A stretch of DNA of 64,000 nt from NCBI RefSeq assembly GCF_964340395.1, contig NC_135559.1, forward strand, positions 1,729,501 to 1,793,500. Direction: 5' to 3'. The notes under the pieces are model-generated. The model had not been told where the DNA came from. It worked only from the letters and a program-made list of their open reading frames with translations, and did no database searches. Position numbers and translations under genes: made by a program. The DNA is from Glandiceps talaboti. Taxonomy: Eukaryota > Hemichordata > Enteropneusta > Spengelidae. Positions 50,476 through 61,300 of the stretch are shown piece by piece; the stretch's first letter is position 1; the number at the start of each line of letters is the position of its first letter.

Positions 50476-52576
50476 TTTCATCATCAAAAGAATGCACTCC
50501 TTCATCACTGCTATATTTGATAATACCTTTGTCACTTGGTGGGGTTTCATTTTGGACTATTTCAGTGTTTTCACAGTGTACAATGGCAGTTGCCTGTATA
50601 CTGTAATTGTCACATTGCTGTGTCCTTGCATCATCATCATTGGTTGTGTCCATACCATAATTATCATACTGGTACATCCCTGTATTATTGGCAACAATTC
50701 CTGATGGTGTTCCTACGTCACCTTCTTCATAGTCAGTTTCATCAATACACGTCAGTAATGTCCCTGTAAAAAGTGAAACATACATTCAAGTAAAACATAC
50801 AGTAAAAGAGGCTATGGTTTACAACGGTGTGCATTCCCTAGCTAAGCATGTATTCTTGTGTACAATTTCCTTTAGGAAAAGACTTTCCATAACTCTTTAT
50901 TTTGATCTCAGATGAAAATTTCTACTCAGTCAAAAACATGTTTGGTAGTAAATCTCAAGAGAGGGTTAACAGTAATGTGCAATGCACCGTAAAGGATTGG
51001 GAGGACATTGTATTAGATGGCTTTCTGCAAATGAATAAAATGTTGTATGCATACAACTACACCTACCTGAGTCACTAGTAGTTATTCCAGTACCACTGGA
51101 AGCTAGAGAATTAGATCTGTTAGCTCGAAACTGAAGCAATGCTAACTGCATCTTAGTTAGATCTGCAACACTGTCACTCATACTGTGTGCTCGGGAAGCT
51201 CTCCGTGATTGTAAAAATAGAATTTCATCATCATCTAATGTCTGTGATTTGCGACATAATATATAATATGCTCCTTTCCTGATGGTCTCACTCCACAGAC
51301 CATAGATGCACGGATAAAACAATGATGCTGAGAACGCAAGCCATGTCACCATGACAACGATAGAGCTAGGTATGTCATTGGCACTATGGATAGCCTCACA
51401 AGAAATACACACACACATTGGTCCTAGTGTTAATAACGTCACTCCTAGAAGAAGAGAGACTGTTTTCAATGCTTTGGACGGTGAATTTACTTTAAGCATT
51501 AAAGAAAGTGATGATCGGGATCTCTTCCTTGGACGAGTCCCATTACCAATCTCACTTATTGCACTGCTATCACTATGGCGACGTTGGCTATGATGTTGCC
51601 CTACATCTGATGAGAAGCTGATGCGACGATTTTCGATAGCACCATCAGTACTGTGTCGCCTTGGACTGTCCGGTTTGTTGTCAAAGGTACTGCCAGTACT
51701 GTGTCGTCTTGGACTTTCTAACATCATATTGCCAATATTGACTTTTCTAGCTTTAGTCCTTGCTACACTTAATATCCTAACATAACAAATCACCATGGTA
51801 ACAAACGGTGCTAAGTAACATACTATAAGAAGAAAGACAGAATATGATATGTGTTTATTCCATTCAGGGAGGCAGCTTGACTTGTCTGTGTTGAATTTAT
51901 ACTTGGACCAACCGAAGGCAGGTGGGATGCTACATATGACGGCTACCAACCATCCACATAGTATAATTGGAACAGATCTTGTGTTTGTAAATGCTAACGG
52001 ATATAACATTGGACGTACAATGGCATAATACCTGCAAAATAATTGAAATGAAAATATTCAATTTCAAAATCAAACAAATGTAACAATAGAAAATTATAAA
52101 TTTCTCACAAAACCAGTTATAAACAGCTGTTTAAGTAAGTATTTGTTGTCAAATTCCACGTACCTGTCTAGGGCTATTATTGCCAGCATCACCATACTGC
52201 CAGACAATGTTGTCATAGTAACAAAACCAGTAAAATTACACCACACAACACCAAAAATCCAGTCATCATATAGAATACTAATGAAGACAAAGGGTAGAAC
52301 TATACCACTGAAAATACCATTTGGTAACGTCAAGCTGAAGACATATCGATTTCCTGTCGTCATTACGGATGATTTGCGATACAATGTCAGTGAGATCAGA
52401 ATATTCAAAAACACGGATGTAATAATAATGACAGCCAATGTTATTGCTTTCAGTACAATAGCTACCACATCCTTGCTGGAGCCAGTTTCCAGGGTAACAT
52501 ATGTCAAACTGATGGGGAGCGTAGTCAGGTTGCCGACAGCGACAGAAGAATTCCAACTCTCTGTTGACACACTCAT
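50438..52576 (-). CDS. GPR161: GPR161-like class A G protein-coupled receptor
   Basis: Predicted 567 aa from three coding exons: 52164-52576, 51067-52031, 50438-50763, in phase with GT-AG borders. GPR161 is a ciliary, constitutively Gs-coupled orphan receptor that represses Hedgehog signalling in vertebrates. Seven hydrophobic helices are visible. Matches special to GPR161: FSLTLPNG in helix 2, IFGVVWCNF in helix 3, DRYYAIVRPM.YP, PPAFGWSKYKF, VARTKARKVNIG at the start of loop 3, YPCIYGLW replacing NPxxY in helix 7, then SRRASRAHSMSDSVADL and SGTGITTSDSGT in the tail. N-linked sites are at Asn9 and Asn16; the helix 3-loop 2 cysteine pair is present. Loop 3 is longer than in vertebrates and carries repeated (S)PRRHSTG, good PKA-type sites (RRHS). 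The protein stops about where the vertebrate PKA-anchoring helix would begin. The stop codon lies in a 103-bp tandem duplication. Confidence 0.91.
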
Positions 52577-54076
52577 CTTCGTATTAAAAACAGCTCACAA
52601 ACAACAGACACCTCAAGTCAAGTTATCTAGTTTGAAATCTTGGCTGGTCAACTTAAATGCAGTGTAATGACACAGACGGTCATAATTACAGATATAAGCT
52701 AATACACATATTTAGTTAATTAAGCTTCTTCACACTCAAGGTCGTCACTATGTTATCCAGCATTCCTTCATTCCTATTCCTGTTAAGACACATGTAGAAT
52801 GTGACCACTGAAATGAAAACTACCGATGGAATGTACGTCACTGTAGTTCCATTCATCCTCTTCTGAATGTATTCACATCAGATATAACCTTCTCAAATCT
52901 GCAATTCAAACAAAAAAAAAAGGGTAAAAATAGTTAATCAATAGACATAATCTAATTTCTAATGTTGCATTACCTGTAATTAAATCATTAAAAAGTCATA
53001 ATGCTTCCTTGAATTAGTAAGAATGAAAGACCTGCCATCAAACAAACACGTGTATGTAATAATGCGGATTCAACTAGAGACAAACTACCTGGAAATACAT
53101 GTGCTAGACTGTACATGTCACGTATGTGCACAGTTTGATAATGAACATATGTGGGTTTCTATCATTCACCAAACCTTGTTATACTTTCTACCTGCGTTCC
53201 CAATTGTCTAGTCCTTTGTATAAATAACAGTTTCTAAATATAGTTGGTATTGATTGAGTACATAATACCATTACAGTCCGTGTTAGTCTTGGTGTGGGCT
53301 ACAAACATACATGTACATACAATGATGAATTCTTTAGTCAATAGACTTTCTCTTAGCCTGTCAACTCCTGTGCTTACTTTGGAACATTGAAACTGACATA
53401 TTTACATAGTTTTTGAAATTTTCATTTAAGTGGTACAGTCTGTAACTGAGCTGCATTTTTCGGTTAATGTCAGTTATTACTAATACACACTGAAAATGTG
53501 TAACTGCAGGTGGTCCAATAGGCTACCACTCTTGGAAATACATGTAGCCTTAGAATGGTTATCAGTAATGTCATACTCCTGAACTGAGGAAAATTGGGGA
53601 CCGACACCCCCCCCCCCACCCCCCATTGGAAATAAAATTGGGAACCCCCATTGGAAATATACAAATAGGTCTGATAAGTGATATTAAATACTTTCATATG
53701 CCTAAATCTTCAGTCTTCTAAATGATTCACAATCAGTGGTAGTCCAAGTAGGCTACCAGCTTTAAATTATACTAAGTCTCCTGACAAGAATCAGTAGTCA
53801 GTGGATGCAGCCCTGTAACTGAGTATGCACAATATTTACTTGTGACCAAAGAGTAAACTTTTACGGATCAATATTTGCCATATATCAAACACACAGCTGC
53901 CATGGTATTGTCAGAAGAGTCTTATTTCAGACAAATTTTTCCTAAACTTTTTGAGTTATTTGTAACAGGTTTTTTAAAACCAAAAATAACTTTTTTACAT
54001 AATCACACATCTTATGGTCCAAGTTAAATACATCCCCATCAAATACCAAGGCAATCTACCCAGCAGCATTTGACTC

Positions 54077-54099
54077 ACACACACACACACGCACGCACG

Positions 54100-54148
<49 letters not shown>

Positions 54149-54162
54149 ACACACACACACTT
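54077..54162. repeat. (CA)n/(CACG)n microsatellite
   Basis: Read directly, in the intergenic gap between GPR161 and MARS2. Confidence 0.93.
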
Positions 54163-54500
54163 CTTTTTTTATCAAAAGCAAAAAGTTGTATTACTTTTTA
54201 AGTGCCTCACTAAAGTCATCACACAATAGCAGTGAATAGCCATTGTAATAAAAAGTATTCAGCCTGTACTTTGCAAATACAATTGCCTTTACAAGTGACA
54301 ACAATAGTTAACAGACACTGTGGCTATTATTAGACGCCTCCCTTTTACCATCCATAAATTATTTCTCCTAGTTGTACACTGACAATGGAAATAACATATA
54401 TACATTGTGTTATTGCTAACCTTTGGGAACCCTGGTAACGAAGGGTGTGGGGAGATGGCCACATTGATATTCCTTTGGAACTCATGATTTACCAACAATG

Positions 54501-54770
54501 CAGGGGTGAACAAATCCACTGGTCCTGGGTCCAGGACTAGCGATTTTTTTGGGTGGCCCACACAAATTTTACCTTGTCTGGTCCGTTGGACCAGTACCTT
54601 ACTTTTAATAACTATGTTAAAAAGTCGTATGAATATACAGATTCATAGGTAAGATTTAATGTGTCACATTAGCGGGACCTGGGACCACTAATTCTTTCAG
54701 CAGGACCACTGGATTTTTTAAGGCACTGGTCCGGGGACCACCAGTTCACAAAATGATTTGTTCACCCCTG
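54501..54770. mobile_element. hAT-like non-autonomous DNA transposon
   Basis: 270 bp bounded by the inverted repeats CAGGGGTGAACAAATC and GATTTGTTCACCCCTG, flanked by CAATG on both sides (54496-54500, 54771-54775). The CAGGGGTG end fits hAT-type termini. Inner GGTCC/GGACC words recur along it. The host sequence around it is itself repeated 0.3 kb downstream without the insertion (about 54840-54895), giving an empty-site comparison. Confidence 0.65.
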
Positions 54771-54911
54771 CAATGTGTGTTGATTGTGCATATGTCCCAT
54801 TTCATTTTAGTGCAGCGGGTAGTATGGGGGTGGGGGGTGGTGACATTGATAATCTATACCTTTGAAACTCATGGTTTTACCTACAATGTGTGTTAGTGTC
54901 ACTGGCTCTGA

Positions 54912-55075
54912 ATGGTGAATGGTTTCTGTGTGGTTGTATCAAACAGAGCCAGTGAATGGTTTCTGTGTGGTTGTATCAAACAGAGCCACTGAATGGTTTC
55001 TGTGTGGTTATATAAAACAGAGCGACTGAATGGTTTCTGTGTGGTTGTATCATACAGAGCCAGCGAACGCTAACA
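54912..55075. repeat. 37-bp minisatellite related to DNAH2 intron 1 sequence
   Basis: About 4.5 copies of TGAATGGTTTCTGTGTGGTT plus ATATCAAACAGAGCCAG. A single related copy is at 19019-19070 (GGTTTCTGTGTGGTTATATC, AGCCAGTGAAC, CTAACATGAAA). Confidence 0.85.
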
Positions 55076-55734
55076 TGAAAGAAGCTATACAGCTAATATA
55101 TATTACTAGTATCATGTATTTATCCTTTATATATCTGCATACTCAAAGTATTCCCTGGTTCCACATTCTGCCAATCCTTGCAGACTGAATTCATTTTCAT
55201 TGATTAAGTAAAGCAAGGAGGTCAAATTCAAATTATACGAACAGTTCTAGCTGTCTTTTGAAAAAAAAAGTCAATAGCTCTTACATATTTTGCACTCAAC
55301 TTAGCTTTTCAATAAGTGGAAACATCAATGGTTCTAGCATATGAGGTACAATGTATATATGAATTAGCTCTGGATGTATACACCAAGGGGTTGAGAAGAC
55401 GTTGAGAAGACCTTACATCCATCTAGCTAAATTTGAGTCTCAGTGTATGTTAATATTATATATGTGACTATGAAATGTACACATACAAATATTCTTACTG
55501 TATTCAAAACTTTGTAAACATACAAATAGTTGCAAATAAAAAAAGTCTTTTAGACCCCATCTCATTGTGTTAATTTAATAATTCTACGTTTAACAAACAA
55601 ACAAACAAACATAAACCAATCAATCAATATTAACCATGAATTTATAATTAATGGCAATGATTGACTTTTGATAATGATTGCATGTATAATCATCACTTTA
55701 AGTGACATCATACAGCAGTTTAAGTATATAGGCA

Positions 55735-56652
55735 GTGGAGGGGTCTATGGTTCAAGTAAGCAAAACACAACATTTGACATGTAGCAGTACTATAGTTATA
55801 AAGACAACCTGGTACAAATCCACAACTTTGTACCTACCTAATAGTGACATAAATCAATTACAAGTCAATGAAATCAGTAAGAAAATAAAAACACAGCAAA
55901 TAATCAACATTGAACATCAGCAACAAGCAAGCTTCATCTCACAGTGGAAAAACAGCTTAAATAACAGAGAGGAAAATGGAAATAATAACTGCAAACTCAG
56001 AACATACAAACTCATTAAATTAGATTTTAAGCTTGAACCATATCTAGAAAAATTAAATAACCCAGAATTGCGATCAATAATCTGTAAATTCAGACTAAGT
56101 GACCACAAACTTGAAATTGAAAAGGGCCGTCATCACAAAATACCAGCTAAAAGCAGATTATGTAAAATATGCAACTCAACCCTTGTAGAAGATGAAAAAC
56201 ACTTTATATTACAGTGTCCCCTGTATAATTTACTCAGGCATGACCTCTTTAGTGAAGCTGCTAAACATATTAATAATTACAGAAACTTGACAGAAGAACA
56301 ACAATTTAAAGAAATAATGAGCAACAAAACTCTAATTATCGCACTTGGAAAATATATCAAACTTAGTAATATAAAAAGGGAGCACCACCTACAAAATACT
56401 CATAATATATAATTTGAAATGTCTAAATACCCTTCATTATTATTTTTTCATTAATATTATGTTTCAACTCGTTGAATAGTTATTGTTGTTGTTTTGTTTT
56501 GTTTTGTAGTCTTTATTATGATGTGTAATGTTACTTTTGAAAAACCTATAAGTGTTATTATTATGATTTTTTTTTTCCCAATTTTATTTTATTTGTACCT
56601 TTAACAAATCCCCAGGGTTTTGTTACGTGTAATCAATAAATAAATAAATATA
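55735..56652 (+). mobile_element. LINE-type retrotransposon 3' fragment with C-terminal zinc-binding ORF
   Basis: An intronless open frame (55735-56412, up to 225 codons) contains CKIC, then HFILQCPLY about 15 residues on: the CxxC...H...C arrangement that follows the reverse transcriptase domain in many invertebrate non-LTR elements. The frame is rich in Lys, Asn and Ile with no other recognisable domain. It is followed by about 240 bp of AT-rich 3'UTR and a short tail of repeated AATA (about 56633-56650), the kind of simple-repeat end typical of CR1/L2/RTE-like LINEs. No reverse transcriptase or endonuclease part is present, so it is a 5'-truncated copy. The family was not identified. Confidence 0.65.
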
Positions 56653-56730
56653 GTTATATTAACCACTTTTCTGCTTTTAACCACCGTGTAGTACTAATAC
56701 GAGTAGTACGGGGTTCGTCGTGTAATTTAA

Positions 56731-56799
56731 ACACACACACACAAACAAACAAACAAAACAAACAAACAAACAAACACACACACACACACACACACACAC
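56731..56799. repeat. (CA)n and (CAAA)n microsatellite
   Basis: Read directly. A similar (CAAA)n run is at 37053-37097. Confidence 0.93.
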
Positions 56800-57828
56800 G
56801 GGTAAAAATAGACACTGTCAATATACACAAAGAAAATTACGTAAACATAGATTTAGAATGTGTCACTTTTGGGCCATTGAGTTGTTCACCTTGCATAAGC
56901 AAGCATAGAATAGAATGTCTATATCCCTTTACATAACACGTTCTCTGAGAATGTTGGTTGCCCTCACGTTTTCTGAATATACTATCGTCGTATCGATAGT
57001 AAAGATGAAATCCGGCGAAAATATGTATGGCCACATAAATCACCATGATGCTTACGGTACGGTAGTGAAAAACATCAACATTGCAGACTGTGTGTAACTT
57101 GTACCAGCTTAGCATGAGGGCCACAAAACCCGTGTATCATGGTGTACGGCGCGCCGATGCTACGCTGTCGATTTCGAACAAAGAGTTGAACTTTTCACAC
57201 AAAACCTTTCACTTCACACTTTTCCAACTCTAAAAGTCTACTTATTACGTCTCAGGCTTGTCCCTAAACATTTACAACTACCTACCGTGTGTAGTTTTAA
57301 GTTCGATGCCCTTCTGTGCCATCTGATAATGGCATTTCTGTTGAAATCTGTCAACTGTCCTCCGACTGCCATTCTCATCCCCTTTACAAAATCTCACTTC
57401 CTTTCATCTCTCAATGTAGGTGGTCCAGGGATGGGCATGGCACGACAAGTCAAATGAAAAGAACTTGATGACATATTTGTCATTTTTATTGTCAGGTTAA
57501 ACTTATATCCGATTATTAGGGGATGGGAATGCATTGTTACCATCGGGTTCATGAACTTACAGATCTTGTAATTTCTGAATCGTTGTCAATGCATCGTCCA
57601 CCTACTGACCGGCCACCCACTGCGTTGTTCAAAACGACTGCTCGTACAGTTTTGAACGTTGAGGGCGAGATAACAGTTGACCTTTGACCGCTCGCCGACA
57701 GTACACATGTGTATCATGCCAGTTATTTTTCTACGATTTTCCCACAAACGAAAGTGAAACTCGAACACTTAAATGAAGAAAGCAGCCATTTTGATATCTA
57801 GAAAACTTCCAGCAAAAGCACGGCTGCA

Positions 57829-58279
57829 ATGCAGTCACGGGGCATTTCCTGTGTAAAGTACCTCAGTCATTTCACTACAACAACTGCCAACGTGAATTGC
57901 AACTTCATTCGACATGGTTTGTTGCTATGGAAATTGGACACAGGATCAAGCACGTGCGAATGGAGGAGGTTTTCATCACTTAACAGTACACCCGGAAGAC
58001 TTGGGCCAAAGGTAGAAGAAGCATCACCATTCATAACAACTCCGATATTTTATGTCAATGCTGGTAAGTTAGTTAGTAGATTTTGAAAGATGCACCTCAG
58101 GCTCAACCACTTCTCCGCCCACGACAAAACACCATTGGTCATCAATTGGTGCATCATGCATCACCCTCAAACACTACTAGCATAAATTGATGAACTTAAA
58201 TCAGTATCGTTATCACCACCACCACTGCCATCACTGTCGTTGTCGTCGCCGCCGCCGTCGTCGTCATCATCTTCATCAC

Positions 58280-58321
<42 letters not shown>

Positions 58322-58337
58322 TATCATCATCATCATT

Positions 58338-58374
<37 letters not shown>

Positions 58375-61300
58375 CCATCTACATCTAATATTTAGGTGTT
58401 TAGGGATTTTTTCTGAAAATGACCCATTTGGGCGGTACATACCTGTAAGGCTGTATACCATACTATGGCAATAAACACCCCACCCCACCTGCCCGCCAGG
58501 ATCTAACACATCTTGATTTTCTTATAGTTCCACACATTGGACACCTTTACTCAGCAACCTTAGCTGACACCTTACATCGCTGGTACAGGATTCTGGGTTA
58601 TAAAGATACTATTTTTTCCACTGGTACTGATGAACATGGACTGAAAGTCCAGCAAGCTGCTGCCAGACACAGCAAACCTACCAAGTTATACTGTGATCAA
58701 GTGTCTCTACAATTTAAGGTAGAGTATATTGATATGTAAAGTAAACTTCACACAATTAGATTCTGTTTATTATTGATATCATCTAGAACCATACATTTCT
58801 TAATTTCTAACTCAAATCAAAGGAAATTAATTATGATATGAAATCATGAAAGGAAACTCCAGAACACAAAGTTTATGAAAATACCTTATTTTCTAGAATG
58901 AAATTCCTCATGGGTCTTAGCATATATGAATATGTATTAGATGAACAATAAAGTCATGACTCCTAAATTTTGCTTTAGGTTAGAGATGTATGGTTCGTGA
59001 TGACATTATATTTGTAAATTATATGTTAAATTTGACACAGTGTTACATTGTTACTAAGTAGCAATGTCTTTAGTTCAATAAAGATCAATTTTAGATCAAT
59101 TTTATACAATTTAAAAGTGAAACCATAATTTTTGTTCAAAGACTCCAAAGTGAGTTAAGCATTAATTATTTGTGCTACAGTATCCCATTTCAATCTGATT
59201 AAAATCTGATGTGGTGAAAGCTACTAGATGTCTTTATTTACCTCTGTTTCCTTCACCGTGTGTAGTTTGTTTTGTTCTGGGTGACGATCACTTGAAACAA
59301 AACAAACAGTACAAAACGATGGAAATAGAGGTAAATAAAGACAGCTAGCTGCTTTCACCACATCAGATTTTCATCAGATTGATCCAGTTCAAACTCTCCT
59401 GTTATTTTAACTTACAGGAATTATTCAATAAGTGCAATATCCAATATACAGACTACATCAGAACAACAGAAGACAGACATAGGGAAGCTGTCAATCATTT
59501 TTGGGTAAGTGTAGTAATCACTGTGGAATATGACATTCAAATCATTCCCACAGGTCAGTGCACATTTTTCCACTGCATTGGGTCGTCTGTTATGCACATT
59601 TTTCCACTGCATAGGGTCATCTGTTATGCACATTTTTCCACTGCATAGGGTTGTCTGTTATGCACATTTTTCCACTGCATAGGGTCGTCTGTTATGTACA
59701 TTTTTCCACTGCATGGGGTCATTTGTTACACACTGCCATAAAGAGGCTAGTGGTTGATGACGATGATTCAAAATATAATAATTTGCTTGTTACATTACAA
59801 GAAGTCAGACCCATGTACTATTGATTAATATTAAGGTATTAGACCACACAAAATGTCCCTTGTTGATATTGGTTTGCAGTTAAATGTGGTGCAGAAATAA
59901 ACTGTAAAAACTGTTGTTATTTTGTTCAAGTAAATCTCAGACTCAATCTCAGTTAAGATCAAGAAAAAAAATCAGGGGTCACCTTACAATTTTTTTTTTT
60001 CAAATAGAGGTCAAAATCCCCACCTGGAGATACAATTTTACAGTATTTAAGGTAACATCAAAGAATTGAATCTTTCTCTTATTTCTAGAATAAATTGGTT
60101 TCCAATGGTTACATATATGAAGGAACATATAAGGGTTGGTATGCTGTGTCTGATGAGGCATTTCTTACTGATGAACAGGTGAAAGACATAGAAGACGAAG
60201 ATGGGAAAATAGTCAAAGTATGTAACCATGACTACCAAAACTTTGGAAAAACCCACAATATCATGTACTTTCAATTTACTAATTTTTGTTTGTGTAGTAA
60301 TTGAGCAGCTGCTAAGTCATACACTGTATTCAGCTGCAGTGTTATAGGGCATAGTCACAGAAATGGTTCAAGTCAGTACTAAGTCATACACTGTATTTAG
60401 CTGCAGTGTTATGCAGTAATTTTTTCAGTATTGTATTGCTGTGCAAATACCATTAGTATGCATGATGCAAGTAATCACTGGTGTGCGTGTTGTATGTAGT
60501 TGTAATGTGATATGTAATGTGAAATTTTTCCACATTTTTTGTGATTTGTGTAGGTGTCAAGAGAGACAGGCAATCCTGTGGAATGGACTGAAGAGAGAAA
60601 TTACATGTTTAGATTAAGTGAATTTGGACCAAAATTACAGGCCTGGCTATCATCTGATTCTAATAGTAAGTGAATTTGGACCAAAATTACCAGCCTGGTT
60701 ATCCAGTGATTCTAATACGGTAGTAAGTAAATTTGGACCAAATTTCATCCTTATAAATTGATTAAACTGTAAGTGCACTTGCACACCTTCCCAAGATAAT
60801 TTCACAACAAATATCAAATCAGATTGTACTTCATCTTTCCTTATCTTGTTGTCTATCTAGTTATCAAACCTAACAAATTTACAAATCTAATACATCAGTG
60901 GATTCAAGATGGACTACCAGATCTCTCTGTATCTAGGCAACGGGATAGGCTGGAATGGGGTATTCCCGTACCCAATGACAGTACCCAGACGGTGAGTAAC
61001 TTTATCACATGATTTAAATGATAGGTGAGGTGAGAAAGTAAGACTCACAATATCTACATAATATTTTAAAATTTACACCCAAATACAGGATCTGATCATA
61101 CGACAACAATGATAAAATAGAAGAAAAGGGAAGGATATAAACAACAGAATCAATCAACCTTGTACACTGTATTCTATATCATTGACAGATCTATGTTTGG
61201 TTAGATGCATTGGTTAACTATCTGACAGTCTGTGGATATCCAAACCAATCTCATCTATGGCCTGCTGTACATCTCGTCGGGAAAGACATTCTAAAGTAAG

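Larger units (their letters stand above)
52577..57828. other. Gap between divergent GPR161 and MARS2 genes
   Basis: Holds the GPR161 upstream region, a CA/CACG microsatellite, the hAT-like element inside a larger duplicated segment, the 37-bp minisatellite, the LINE fragment and CA/CAAA repeats. The last about 700 bp before MARS2 are less repetitive and GC-richer and probably contain its promoter. No other gene was recognised. Confidence 0.55.

Noticed and set aside
52143-52667. 174-codon plus-strand ORF
   Set aside because: It is antisense to GPR161 exon 1; the minus-strand reading is clearly the receptor.
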